From contig CANGIY010000001.1 in assembly GCA_947454235.1 (NCBI GenBank), forward strand, positions 434,001 through 498,000: 64,000 nt of DNA, written 5' to 3'. This DNA comes from Chitinophagaceae bacterium (GTDB lineage: Bacteria > Bacteroidota > Bacteroidia > Chitinophagales > Chitinophagaceae). Shown here one piece after another: positions 28,488-37,075 of the stretch. Within the stretch, counting starts at the first letter, position 1; each line of letters opens with the position of its first letter. The notes under the pieces were generated by a model that searched no databases, was not told the origin of the DNA, and was given only the letters and a program-made list of their open reading frames with translations. The position numbers and the translations under genes were made by a program.

Positions 28488-29902
28488 ATTTCATAGGATT
28501 TTTCTTGCTGCTGATAGGGCAGTATTTTACCGGGAGAGGTGTTATTCAATTGCTGAAGTTTAATGGTAACAGAGTAACTCTGGCTTGCTTTTCATTAATG
28601 GCAGGGGTGGGTGTATATTCCTTCATACCATTCTTCCTGGAACTGGGTAAAGTAAAATTGACGACGGCAAGTGTTGGTGGGGCTTTAGCGGCAACTACCT
28701 TGATTTTTATGGTGCCGCTTTTAAAGCACCTGAAGACAATTTTTTCCATGCCGAAATTCAATTTTCGCATGCCTACATTGTATGAAGTGCCATTTTATGC
28801 AATATTTATTGCACTTATAATATTGAGTATCTGGCGTTGTTATTATCTGCCGCCTAATGCGCGCGATATGACTTCGGGCCCGGGATTGATGGCTAAACTG
28901 GCAATGACTGAAAAGAGTTTCATCAATTCAATTTTCTCGCTCGATTTACAAAGTACCAATAACTACCTGAAACCACCGTTCATCATCAGTTTGCAAATCA
29001 TTTACCAGATGTTTGCCTGTGATTTGGGGCAATTGTGGCTTTCGGTACTGTTTGTTGCATTTACTGTGTGGTTGTTCTCAATGATGGTTGAACGCATTCA
29101 TCCGCTTATCGCTTGTATTTTCTTTACTGTGTATATGGCAACCCCTGAATTGTATGCATATACCTACATGGTGCTTTTTGACTTCCCTAATATGGTGTAC
29201 TTCGCTGCGGGCTTTTATTTCTTATCAAAATACCTTGACGAAGGCGATAGCGGGAATTTCAATTTTGCAGCGTTCTTATTTACGGTGGCAACCTACGTAA
29301 GAACTGAAACACCAATACTGCTGGTGCTTGCATTGCCATTGTTGGCGGTAAAAATGTGGAAGGATAAAGTACCACCGGTACAAATTGCCCTCAAATCATT
29401 TTTAATGATGATTGGTTCGGCATTGGTGTACCTGATTTGCATGAATATTTACGTGAAACACTACATTCCTATTAAGTATGATGTAAGCAATGACGTAAAC
29501 AAAAACCTTGCGAACATTGGTCCATTATTTACCCGTTTAACAGAGATTGTTACTGAGTTGATCTTTAGCCCTCCGGGAATGATGTATTACGGTTATTTCT
29601 TCCACATATTCTTGTTTGTACTAGCTATCGACTTAGCGGTATTCAGGAAGTTGTCAAAAACAGCTCTTTACATTCTTGGGGGCGTTGCAGTGGTTTATGT
29701 AGGTCTCGCGCTTGTAGGGTTCATACTTCCTTTGGCCGATTTGATGCACACTACTAAACGCGGTATGTTCAAAATTTTGCCTATCATAATGATGTATTAT
29801 GCTTACAGTCCGTTTATTGGTAAACTATCATCCATCATCACCAATTGGGAAGGCGATAAAGCGGCGGAAGCGGCTACTACTACCTCTGCTAAAAAGAAAT
29901 AG
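28484..29902 (+). CDS. polytopic membrane protein, possible GT-C-type glycosyltransferase
   Basis: 472 residues with about 11-12 hydrophobic spans and a charged tail (GDKAAEAATTTSAKKK). A polar loop after the third or fourth span (YYLPPNARDMTSGPGLMAKLA, about residues 122-142) and the motif VATYVRTETP (near 270) recall GT-C enzymes, but no signature is decisive. Transporter or polymerase-like roles remain possible. It forms an overlapping two-gene unit with the anchored protein upstream and ends at a strong terminator. Confidence 0.6.
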   Translation: MNFIGFFLLLIGQYFTGRGVIQLLKFNGNRVTLACFSLMAGVGVYSFIPFFLELGKVKLTTASVGGALAATTLIFMVPLLKHLKTIFSMPKFNFRMPTLYEVPFYAIFIALIILSIWRCYYLPPNARDMTSGPGLMAKLAMTEKSFINSIFSLDLQSTNNYLKPPFIISLQIIYQMFACDLGQLWLSVLFVAFTVWLFSMMVERIHPLIACIFFTVYMATPELYAYTYMVLFDFPNMVYFAAGFYFLSKYLDEGDSGNFNFAAFLFTVATYVRTETPILLVLALPLLAVKMWKDKVPPVQIALKSFLMMIGSALVYLICMNIYVKHYIPIKYDVSNDVNKNLANIGPLFTRLTEIVTELIFSPPGMMYYGYFFHIFLFVLAIDLAVFRKLSKTALYILGGVAVVYVGLALVGFILPLADLMHTTKRGMFKILPIIMMYYAYSPFIGKLSSIITNWEGDKAAEAATTTSAKKK

Positions 29903-29924
29903 GTATTACTACTTTACAATAATG

Positions 29925-29961
29925 AAAATCGAGGCGCTGTATGAAGTGCCTCGATTTTTTT
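29925..29961 (+). terminator. strong, near-symmetric terminator
   Basis: A perfect 11-bp stem AAAATCGAGGC (29925-29935) / GCCTCGATTTT (29948-29958) is followed by a T-run. The A-rich 5' arm means it could also act on transcripts from the convergent purM operon. Confidence 0.85.
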
Positions 29962-30007
29962 ATACCTTTTGGTTAAGGCGAATTGGTGTCAGTAAAATTT
30001 TTATCTA

Positions 30008-31168
30008 TTAGTAATTGAAAGTTCCGAATTCACTTTCAATCCTTAGTTCTTTTTTGTCTGAGGCTTCAACGTAACCTGAGATTTGTGCCTGTATTTTAAA
30101 TTCATCTGCAATTTTCAGGAGGCTATCTGCAGTTGCTCTGTCTGTGAAAATTTCAAGGCGTTGCCCCATATTGAACACCTGATACATTTCACGCCAGTCG
30201 GTACCGGCTGCCTCTTGTATCATCTTGAACAAAGGTGGTGGAGCGATGAGGTTATTTTTTACTACCCTTACTGGTTTTGGCAGGTAGTGCAGGCATTTTG
30301 TTTGTCCACCACCTGAACAATGTATAATGCCATGAATCTGGTCGAAGTGTTTATCGAGGATTTCAAGCATCAATGGTGCATAGGTGCGGGTAGGTGATAG
30401 TATCATCTTGCCCACATCAAGCCCTGTTTCCGTCATGTCCGTCAATGCATACTTACCGTTATACACTACTTCGTCAGGCAGGTTGGGGTCAATGCTTTCA
30501 GGGTATTTGGTAGCGTATTCTTTTTTGAGCATTTCATGGCGCGCGCTGGTGAGTCCGTTGCTGCCCATGCCGCTGTTATAAACATCTTCGTACACCGATT
30601 GTCCGAAGCTGGCGAAAGATACAATCACATCGCCTTCAGTCAATTTCTCGGTGGTTACAAGGCGGTCGCGCCTCATGCGGCAGCCCATAGTGCCATCAAC
30701 AATAATAGTGCGCACCAGGTCGCCAACATCGGCCGTTTCGCCTCCCATAAAATGTACCGTGATACCAAATTCCTGCAGGCGGTCGAAGAAAGACTGAGTG
30801 CCGTTGATGATTTCAGAAATCACTTCACCCGGAATTTTGAGTTTGTTCCTGCCAATGGTTGAAGAGTATGTAAATGGGCCGGTTGCGCCAACACACAACA
30901 AATCGTCTGTGTTCATCACAATCGCATCAATCGCAATATCTCTCCACACCGACATGTCACCTGTTTCTTTCCAGTACAGGTATGCCAGGCTCGATTTGGT
31001 GCCGGCACCGTCAGCATGCAACAAGTTGCAGAACTCAGGGTCATTCGCCCAATAGTCGGGATACACTTTGCAAAACGCTTTCGGGAACAGGCCGTGGTCG
31101 AGTTGGGCTACTGCCTTATGAACATCTTCTTTTTGGGCAGAAACGCCTCTTAAATTATATCGGTTCAA
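30008..31168 (-). CDS. purM: phosphoribosylformylglycinamidine cyclo-ligase (AIR synthase)
   Basis: 386 residues with the PurM motifs HADGAGTKSSLAYLYW (about 51-66), MNTDDLLCVGA (about 85-95), HFMGGETADVGDLVRT (about 140-155) and a C-terminal AIRS domain. It closes the imidazole ring in purine synthesis, converting FGAM to AIR with ATP. The form with RGVSAQKEDVH near the N-terminus is typical of Bacteroidota. The only usable start is TTG at 31168; the upstream frame reaches a stop without ATG or GTG. Last gene of the mqnC - ydeI-like - purM operon. Confidence 0.92.
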   Translation of the reverse strand: MNRYNLRGVSAQKEDVHKAVAQLDHGLFPKAFCKVYPDYWANDPEFCNLLHADGAGTKSSLAYLYWKETGDMSVWRDIAIDAIVMNTDDLLCVGATGPFTYSSTIGRNKLKIPGEVISEIINGTQSFFDRLQEFGITVHFMGGETADVGDLVRTIIVDGTMGCRMRRDRLVTTEKLTEGDVIVSFASFGQSVYEDVYNSGMGSNGLTSARHEMLKKEYATKYPESIDPNLPDEVVYNGKYALTDMTETGLDVGKMILSPTRTYAPLMLEILDKHFDQIHGIIHCSGGGQTKCLHYLPKPVRVVKNNLIAPPPLFKMIQEAAGTDWREMYQVFNMGQRLEIFTDRATADSLLKIADEFKIQAQISGYVEASDKKELRIESEFGTFNY

Positions 31169-31198
31169 AGTCTGATTTTTGAATGTTTACGTTTTGGG

Positions 31199-31816
31199 TT
31201 AGCAATTTTCATATTTCCAGTTACGCGCCTTGCCTTCTGCTATCCATTCTATCGCCTGGTCATAGCGCTTCTGGCGGGTGGCGTCTGATTTTGCATCATA
31301 AAACCAATCAAGGTATTCGCGCTTTTTCGAGGGTGAAAAGTTCTCGAAATGTTGTTGAGCAGCACTGTTGGCAGCCAGCATTTTTGCGAATGTTTCAGGT
31401 ACTTCCGGCAGGGCTTTGGCTTCCGTTTTTGGTGCCTTTGCCACTTTTATCCCTCGGTCGTTGAGATCCATTGCCGCCTTCATATATTCCTTAATGATGG
31501 CATCGCTGGGTAAATCTGATAATGAAGTTATTTTTCCAAAATTACCATGCCCGTTGCCTTCTTCGTTTGAAAGTAAGCCATAAGGGTCGGGCATAATTGT
31601 AGATTTCCAAAAACCGAAAGAGCAATGACTTTTGAACGCCGCCGACTGGCAGAACATTTCACCCTTGTATAAATAACATGGGAAACTCCATTTCCAGGCT
31701 TCTTCCACATCGGGGCAAACCTCGTGCACCAGTTCTCTGATTTTATTCAGCACCGGTTTTGCAAAGTCTGCTGACTTTTCGATGTAGGCATCGATTTTTG
31801 GATTGTATGCGCCCAT
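31199..31816 (-). CDS. DUF1801 / YdeI-OmdA-like protein
   Basis: 205 residues. The N-terminal half has the DUF1801 look (PDVEEAWKWSFPCYLYKGEMFCQSAAFKSHCSFGFW, about 35-70). The C-terminal half has the YdeI/OmpD-associated pattern (VPETFAKMLAANSAAQQHFENFSPSKKREYLDWFYDAKSDATRQKR, about 138-183). Members of this family are linked to bacteriocin and peptide resistance in enterobacteria, but biochemical function is not established. It starts one base after mqnC ends and lies 30 bases before purM. Confidence 0.8.
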   Translation of the reverse strand: MGAYNPKIDAYIEKSADFAKPVLNKIRELVHEVCPDVEEAWKWSFPCYLYKGEMFCQSAAFKSHCSFGFWKSTIMPDPYGLLSNEEGNGHGNFGKITSLSDLPSDAIIKEYMKAAMDLNDRGIKVAKAPKTEAKALPEVPETFAKMLAANSAAQQHFENFSPSKKREYLDWFYDAKSDATRQKRYDQAIEWIAEGKARNWKYENC

Positions 31817-31817
31817 T

Positions 31818-32942
31818 TTAGTAGGTAATTACTTGTTCTTCTATTTCAACAGGAATAGCCCTGAACTCGTATTGCTGGTTTCTTAATTGTGGTTCGAAGC
31901 CGGCTTCAAGAATTGCTTCTTGTATGCCTTTGGCAGTAAAGCGGTGAGGAGCACCTGCAGCACTTACTACGTTTTCTTCAATCATAATCGATCCGAAATC
32001 GTTGGCACCTGCGTTCAGGCAAAGCTGACCTACTTTCTTACCCACCGTTAGCCATGAAGCCTGAATGTTTTTTACGTTAGGCAACATAATACGGCTAAGG
32101 GCTATCATGCGTATGTACTCTTCAGCGGTAGTCATGTTGCGCGTACCCCTGATTTTTTGTAAAAGTGTATCTACATCCTGGAAAGTCCATGGAATGAAGG
32201 CAATGAAACCTTTGGCATTCTCCGGCTTTTTTGCCTGAACTTCTCTAAGTTTTACGAGGTGTTCAAAACGCTCTTCGATGGTTTCAACATGCCCGAACAT
32301 CATGGTTGCTGATGTTGTAAGCCCCAGTTGGTGGGCTTCAGCCATGATATCGAGCCATTCCTGTGCGCTGCACTTACCGTTGGAAACCAGTCTGCGCACC
32401 CTGTCGTTCAAAATTTCTGCACCGGGGCCAGGTAAGCTATCCATACCTGCTTCCATGAGTGTATTAAGCACTTCGCGGTGTGTTGATTTTTCTATTTGGG
32501 TGATGTGTGCAATCTCCGGTGGGCCGAGGGCATGTAGTTTTAAGCGAGGGTACAGTTTTTTCAAAGTTCTGAACAATTCGGCATAGTAAGCCAAACCCAG
32601 TTCAGGGTGGTGACCGCCTTGCAACAGCAATTGTTCACCGCCATATTTAAACGTCTCTTCGATTTTTTGTTTGTAGGTTTCAATGTCTGTTACATACGAT
32701 TCGGGGTGACCAGGTATGCGGTAGAAGTTGCAAAACTTACAGTTGGCAACACACACATTGGTGGTGTTCATGTTGCGGTCAATAATCCATGTAACCTTAC
32801 CGTGCGGCACCTGAATTTTTCTCAATTCATTGGCTACGTATGTAAGATCGGCAAGGGGGGCATTATGAAACAGAAAAACGCCCTCTTCCTGAGTCAGAAA
32901 TTCAAAACGGAGCGCTTTTTCGTACAATGCAGATAATTGCAT
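31818..32942 (-). CDS. mqnC: cyclic dehypoxanthinyl futalosine synthase (radical SAM)
   Basis: 374 residues. The radical SAM cluster motif is CVANCKFC (Cys64, Cys68, Cys71), followed by QLLLQGGHHPELG and the C-terminal MqnC/CofH-type segment LTVGKKVGQLCLNAGANDFGSIMIEENVVSAAG. It catalyses the cyclisation step of the futalosine route to menaquinone. The related aminofutalosine synthase MqnE shares the fold, but the GGHHPE stretch favours MqnC. It is the first gene of a three-gene operon; the other mqn genes are not in this window. Confidence 0.9.
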   Translation of the reverse strand: MQLSALYEKALRFEFLTQEEGVFLFHNAPLADLTYVANELRKIQVPHGKVTWIIDRNMNTTNVCVANCKFCNFYRIPGHPESYVTDIETYKQKIEETFKYGGEQLLLQGGHHPELGLAYYAELFRTLKKLYPRLKLHALGPPEIAHITQIEKSTHREVLNTLMEAGMDSLPGPGAEILNDRVRRLVSNGKCSAQEWLDIMAEAHQLGLTTSATMMFGHVETIEERFEHLVKLREVQAKKPENAKGFIAFIPWTFQDVDTLLQKIRGTRNMTTAEEYIRMIALSRIMLPNVKNIQASWLTVGKKVGQLCLNAGANDFGSIMIEENVVSAAGAPHRFTAKGIQEAILEAGFEPQLRNQQYEFRAIPVEIEEQVITY

Positions 32943-32958
32943 ATTGGGAAATTTGCCG

Positions 32959-32966
32959 CAAAATTA
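32959..32966 (-). promoter_or_regulatory. -7 element TAATTTTG of the mqnC operon
   Basis: The minus strand reads TAATTTTG, 17 bases upstream of the mqnC ATG. Confidence 0.5.
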
Positions 32967-33089
32967 GCTAATTCACTGCACTATCTGTCCATAAATAATA
33001 TTGTAAAAGGGCAGTGTGTGTGAAAGATTTTTCAATGTTTTGTGAGGGATGGGTGAAAAGTGAAAAATGGCGACTTAATGGCTCACAAA

Positions 33090-33437
33090 CTATTTCTTAT
33101 TTTTCTCAATAACCAGTTGTCGTGCCATTTCTTCAAACTGTTCCTTCATACAAGGATATTTTTCCAGGTTCGCATAGCACATCACTTCTGCGTAATAATT
33201 CTTATCAATATCAAACAGAAAAACTCGTATAAACTCATTTTTTGTAAAATTCGGCATCTCAAATGGCTCAGAGAAAGCAATTGGTCTGAATACGGTACAA
33301 ATTTCCTTCTTATTTTCATCGAATAGCGTGGTGTCATATTCATTGAATTCACTAAAATCTATACCATATACGAGCCAATCTTGATTTGAATTGGAGATAT
33401 GAATGCGTATTGAAATGTCTTGGCTTGCTTTCTTCAT
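33090..33437 (-). CDS. hypothetical protein
   Basis: 115 residues, acidic and aromatic-rich (WLVYGIDFSEFNEYDTTLFDENKK), no signal peptide and no family recognised. The alternating pattern suggests a small beta-sandwich or a mixed fold ending in a long helix (CMKEQFEEMARQLVIEKNKK). It is AT-rich compared with the flanking metabolic genes and lies in a stretch of small orphan genes (33090-34066). Starts at ATG 33437. Confidence 0.5.
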   Translation of the reverse strand: MKKASQDISIRIHISNSNQDWLVYGIDFSEFNEYDTTLFDENKKEICTVFRPIAFSEPFEMPNFTKNEFIRVFLFDIDKNYYAEVMCYANLEKYPCMKEQFEEMARQLVIEKNKK

Positions 33438-33535
33438 TAATGAAAAGCTGGGTTATATGTATCCCAAACCACTAAATGCTCTTTTCCCCTTGTCATAAAC
33501 CAGGGGTCTTCGGGGAACAAACAGGGAAGAGGGAA

Positions 33536-34066
33536 TCAAAATGTTAGGCTGTCAATTTTCAAACTGTAGTTTTGTCGAACGGGAATTTTCCACTTTTGAA
33601 TTTTCTTTTCACTACTTAAGAATCTGACGGAGTTTATGATATACTCAACCTCTTTATTGTTCAATAATCTTCCATCCACCAATTTTGATTTTGGATATCT
33701 TAAATGCAATGCATACCAACATGTATCATTGAAAAATTCAACAATTATTTCAGGGGCATTTTCGGATAGCGATTTTTCAAAGTATCTAAATTTGAAATTT
33801 CCATCTTTGTCAAATACTGATTTTTTGTTTTCATAATTATCGGAGCAATTTTGGGGTACTTTATAAAAAACAGCATAATAATCATCTACGTAAGGGTAGG
33901 CAGCGGTTAAAATATCGCAAATAGTTGACCATTCATTTTGTCGACACTTATCTAGCCTTGACGGAATCTCAAGTTCTACTCCATATTCTTTGATTTCAAT
34001 CTTTTTCATTTGTGCAAATGAAAAACCAGACAGCAGACTCAAAATGACAGTTATGGCGAACTTCAT
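33536..34066 (-). CDS. hypothetical secreted protein
   Basis: 176 residues with a clear signal peptide (MKFAITVILSLLSGFSFAQ). The mature part is beta-rich (KKIEIKEYGVELEIPSRLDKC, IIVEFFNDTCWYALHLRYP, VEYIINSVRF) and resembles small periplasmic proteins that monitor or bind ligands, but no family was recognised. AT-rich, and followed by no close partner. Confidence 0.6.
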   Translation of the reverse strand: MKFAITVILSLLSGFSFAQMKKIEIKEYGVELEIPSRLDKCRQNEWSTICDILTAAYPYVDDYYAVFYKVPQNCSDNYENKKSVFDKDGNFKFRYFEKSLSENAPEIIVEFFNDTCWYALHLRYPKSKLVDGRLLNNKEVEYIINSVRFLSSEKKIQKWKIPVRQNYSLKIDSLTF

Positions 34067-34185
34067 AGGTTGGTGTTTTGGGGCGTGTAAGTTTAATTGT
34101 ACTTAAAATTAAAGATTTTACGGATAAAAAGTGCTAGCAACGGGCAAACCGTTTTACCTTTTAAAAGCTCCAAAAACCACAACAC

Positions 34186-34563
34186 CTACTCCTTATCATC
34201 GGTTTTAAAAGAGAACACCACTTTTTCAGCGGCTTTTTGACTGAACAACATTTGACGGAATATGGTAAGGTAAATCAAGCCGGTAGTAAACACAACAGCC
34301 ATAAGGGCAAGACCACGGAAGAAAAGGTAAGACGAGATATATACAAGCAACAAAAAAGCACCAAATATATACTTGGTTCTCATTGAAACTCCTTTTGAGC
34401 GTTTGATTTCAAAAAGGCACAGTGCTGTGAACAATGTTTCCTGAAAAGTGCCCGCCATCAACAAATTGGTTCCTCCCGGCCAGTGCATAATCTTGAAAAA
34501 GATACCAAAGGTCAGTACAAAAAGACCAATGATGAACGGGGCGGGAAGAAGGCGGATTTTCAT
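34186..34563 (-). CDS. GldL-like small membrane protein
   Basis: 125 residues with four hydrophobic spans. The first span carries FGIFFKIMHWPGGTNLLMAG (about 20-39), closely resembling the FKIxHWPG motif of the GldL transmembrane domain, the proton-driven motor of T9SS and gliding in Bacteroidota. It lacks the long periplasmic GldL region, so it is a GldL-N-like relative rather than the motor itself. It follows pyrB by 15 bases and is probably co-transcribed with it. Function unknown. Confidence 0.7.
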   Translation of the reverse strand: MKIRLLPAPFIIGLFVLTFGIFFKIMHWPGGTNLLMAGTFQETLFTALCLFEIKRSKGVSMRTKYIFGAFLLLVYISSYLFFRGLALMAVVFTTGLIYLTIFRQMLFSQKAAEKVVFSFKTDDKE

Positions 34564-34578
34564 ATTGTTTGTTTTATG

Positions 34579-35511
34579 TTAGACGGTCATTTCGCGGGTG
34601 CCGGAAAGCAGATAAATCACTGCCATCCGTATCGCTACCCCGTTTTCCACCTGACCTAAAATGATGGACTGTTTACTATCGGCAGCATCAGAAGTCAGTT
34701 CAACACCCCTATTGATGGGGCCGGGGTGCATGATGGTGATGTTTTTTTCAAGGCTATCGAGCATCGATTTGCTCACACCATAGTACAGCGCATATTCCCT
34801 TAGGGTAGAAAATAATGGTTTGTTCTGGCGCTCCAACTGAATACGCAACACATTGGCAACATCGCACCATTCAAGTGCTTTTTTTATGTCGTATTCAACC
34901 TTCACACCCAGCGACTGAATATTTTTCGGTATCAGTGTTGGTGGGCCCGCTACAGTTACTTCTGCACCCATTTTAGTAAGGCAGTAAATATTGCTCAGTG
35001 CCACGCGCGAATGCATGATATCTCCCAACAAGGCTATACGTTTGCCTTTCAGGTCGCCATGTTTTTCACGAATAGAGTAGGCGTCTAAAAGTGCTTGTGT
35101 TGGGTGTTCGTTGATGCCGTCGCCAGCATTTACAACTGAGGCATTAATGTGCTGTGACAAAAACCACGGTGCGCCGCTGGCAGAGTGGCGCATCACTACC
35201 ATATCAATCTTCATCGCTAGCAGGTTGTTCACCGTATCCAGCAAGGTTTCACCCTTTGATACTGATGAGCCTGACGCCGAGAAATTCACCACATCGGCAC
35301 CCAAACGTTTTTCCGCCAGTTCAAACGAAAGACGAGTACGCGTTGAGTTTTCGAAGAATACATTGGCAATGGTGGTGTCGCGCAGTGCAGGCACTTTCTT
35401 TACCGGGCGATTGAGGATTTGTTTAAAATTATCTGCGGTCTGAAATATCTTTTCTATATCGCTTGTTTGCAATTCCCTGATACCCAGAAGATGTTTAACA
35501 GATAATCCCAT
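34579..35511 (-). CDS. pyrB: aspartate carbamoyltransferase catalytic subunit
   Basis: 310 residues. The carbamoyl-phosphate motif is STRTR (56-60) within FFENSTRTRLSFELA; HPTQ lies at 136-139 and HPGPINRGVEL near 265. It commits carbamoyl phosphate and aspartate to pyrimidine synthesis. It lies 61 bases after pyrR, and the gldL-like gene follows 15 bases later. No pyrI regulatory subunit is adjacent, which suggests an unregulated trimer or PyrR-linked control. Confidence 0.95.
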   Translation of the reverse strand: MGLSVKHLLGIRELQTSDIEKIFQTADNFKQILNRPVKKVPALRDTTIANVFFENSTRTRLSFELAEKRLGADVVNFSASGSSVSKGETLLDTVNNLLAMKIDMVVMRHSASGAPWFLSQHINASVVNAGDGINEHPTQALLDAYSIREKHGDLKGKRIALLGDIMHSRVALSNIYCLTKMGAEVTVAGPPTLIPKNIQSLGVKVEYDIKKALEWCDVANVLRIQLERQNKPLFSTLREYALYYGVSKSMLDSLEKNITIMHPGPINRGVELTSDAADSKQSIILGQVENGVAIRMAVIYLLSGTREMTV

Positions 35512-35572
35512 TATAAAAACTAACTTTTGTTGTTTAAAAAATCAGACTGTCGGCACGGGGCCTTCAATCATA

Positions 35573-36112
35573 TTATTGAGGCATATCCACAAGGGCTACT
35601 TCATCTTTACCATCTTTTTCCTGCCAAAGCACTTTCACTCGTTGGGTGGTGATGGTATCCACCGAAAATCCTGCATAATCGGGTTGAATAGGTAATTCGC
35701 GGCTGAAGCGACGGTCAATCAACGTCAGTAATTCCATTTTTTTAGGTCTGCCATAGTCAATCAGCGCGTCCATTGCCGACCTAATGGTTCTGCCGGTGTA
35801 CAATACATCGTCAATCAGTAGCACATTTTTATCTTCTACACTGAAATCAATCGTTGTTTGACTCGGTATGTGAATGTTGGCTGATTGGTGTACATCGTCT
35901 CTGTAAAACGTGATATCCAGTTTTCCGTAGCTGATGTTGTTGTTGCCCGTAAGCTGTGTTACGAGGCTATAAATTCTATCAGACAGGTAGATACCGCGGG
36001 GTTGAATGCCAATAATGGCTGTGTCAGAGAAATTACCGTGGTTTTCAATCAATTGGTGAGTGAGTCGCTGCAGCGTAATGTGAATGTCCTTTGATGTAAG
36101 CAGCGTTTTCAA
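35573..36112 (-). CDS. pyrR: PyrR, pyrimidine regulatory protein / uracil phosphoribosyltransferase
   Basis: 179 residues from TTG 36112. The PRPP-binding loop VLLIDDVLYTGRTIRSAM lies at about 97-114, with GIQPRGIYLSDRI near 35-47. In Firmicutes PyrR attenuates the pyr operon by RNA binding and has weak UPRTase activity; its place directly upstream of pyrB fits a regulatory role. The short start is preferred because a -7 element on this strand (36131-36138) overlaps the longer TTG start at 36133, and 179 residues is the usual family length. Confidence 0.9.
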   Translation of the reverse strand: MKTLLTSKDIHITLQRLTHQLIENHGNFSDTAIIGIQPRGIYLSDRIYSLVTQLTGNNNISYGKLDITFYRDDVHQSANIHIPSQTTIDFSVEDKNVLLIDDVLYTGRTIRSAMDALIDYGRPKKMELLTLIDRRFSRELPIQPDYAGFSVDTITTQRVKVLWQEKDGKDEVALVDMPQ

Positions 36113-36130
36113 GCCGAAATAATTTGAGTG

Positions 36131-36138
36131 CAAAATTA
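36131..36138 (-). promoter_or_regulatory. -7 element TAATTTTG of the pyrR-pyrB operon
   Basis: The minus strand reads TAATTTTG. It overlaps the longest possible pyrR start and so supports the internal TTG at 36112. Confidence 0.45.
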
Positions 36139-36213
36139 AAAATAGTGGCTTGATTTTAGCACTTCTCTCTTAAAAATTGTAGATAATTCACGTTAAAGGA
36201 TTGTAGAATGGTG

Positions 36214-36221
36214 TAATTTTG
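36214..36221 (+). promoter_or_regulatory. -7 element TAATTTTG upstream of the NTF2-like gene
   Basis: Exact TAnnTTTG match, 24 bases before the ATG at 36245. Confidence 0.5.
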
Positions 36222-36244
36222 CCCCTCCCAAACACAAATTCACA

Positions 36245-36682
36245 ATGAGCTTAGATTCAGCTAAGAGTCAAAATATTAATGAGTTTTTTGAAGTTTATGC
36301 GCATGCACTTGAAATTCATGATACTAAAGGTATGACTTTTTTGCACATGATACCCTGTACCATGCTGAGCGACGACGCATATACCATCTTCAACGACTCC
36401 AGTAAGCTGGAAGGATTTTTCAATCAGGGGCTCACATTTTACAAGCAGTTTGGTATTGTACATGCGCGCCCTGATGTGCGTTCGAAAATCGAAATCACAC
36501 CCCGAATTTTCAATGTAAGGGTGAACTGGCGTTACCTGAATGCGCAAAAACAATTGCTCTACACTTGCGATTACCAGTACATCATTAAATTAGATAAGAA
36601 TTTACACTGGCGTATTGCTATGTCAGTATCAATTAACGAAAGAGAGCGCATGGACGAGTGGCGCAACAGTCTTCAATCTTAA
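36245..36682 (+). CDS. NTF2-like / SnoaL-fold protein
   Basis: 145 residues with the NTF2-like cone-fold pattern: N-terminal helix (INEFFEVYAHALEIHDTKGMTFLHMIPCTML), a middle turn with helix (SSKLEGFFNQGLTFYKQFG), then strands (RIFNVRVNWRYLNAQKQLLYTCDYQYIIKLD) ending HWRIAMSVSINER. Such domains often bind small hydrophobic ligands or act as isomerases, but no active-site residues can be assigned. It lies 9 bases before a small membrane protein, presumably its operon partner. Confidence 0.7.
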   Translation: MSLDSAKSQNINEFFEVYAHALEIHDTKGMTFLHMIPCTMLSDDAYTIFNDSSKLEGFFNQGLTFYKQFGIVHARPDVRSKIEITPRIFNVRVNWRYLNAQKQLLYTCDYQYIIKLDKNLHWRIAMSVSINERERMDEWRNSLQS

Positions 36683-36691
36683 AATAAAACT

Positions 36692-37063
36692 ATGGCAGGC
36701 AAGGCTCCCGCATTTCAGAAAGTCGTTTTTGGTGCTTACACTTACTTCCTTTTGCTCTTTGGTGCAAATGTGATACTGAGTGGTATGCAGGGTAAACTGA
36801 ACTGGTTTGCGGCTATGTTTACAATCGTTTTCCTTGCTCAGTTTTATTTCAAACACAAAATGACCAACCTTATTACGGGTGTCATTTTACTGCTCACTAC
36901 CATCTATTTCTTTTTGGAAGCTTTAATGGGTTTCAAACAGGCTGCTGCTGCTAAAACACTGGAGTCGTTTGATTACATCATGTTAGGCATTACCGGGTTG
37001 GGAATAGTATCTTCGGTAATACTGATTATGAGTTTCTACAAACTTAGTTTCCACGAAGAATAG
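36692..37063 (+). CDS. small polytopic membrane protein
   Basis: 123 residues with four predicted spans (about 13-31, 36-53, 57-76, 95-115) separated by short basic loops. No family was recognised. It is co-directional with the NTF2-like gene (9-base gap) and ends 12 bases from the convergent antiporter stop. The ATG lies shortly before the first basic/hydrophobic segment. Confidence 0.6.
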   Translation: MAGKAPAFQKVVFGAYTYFLLLFGANVILSGMQGKLNWFAAMFTIVFLAQFYFKHKMTNLITGVILLLTTIYFFLEALMGFKQAAAAKTLESFDYIMLGITGLGIVSSVILIMSFYKLSFHEE

Positions 37064-37075
37064 GCGGACATTCTA

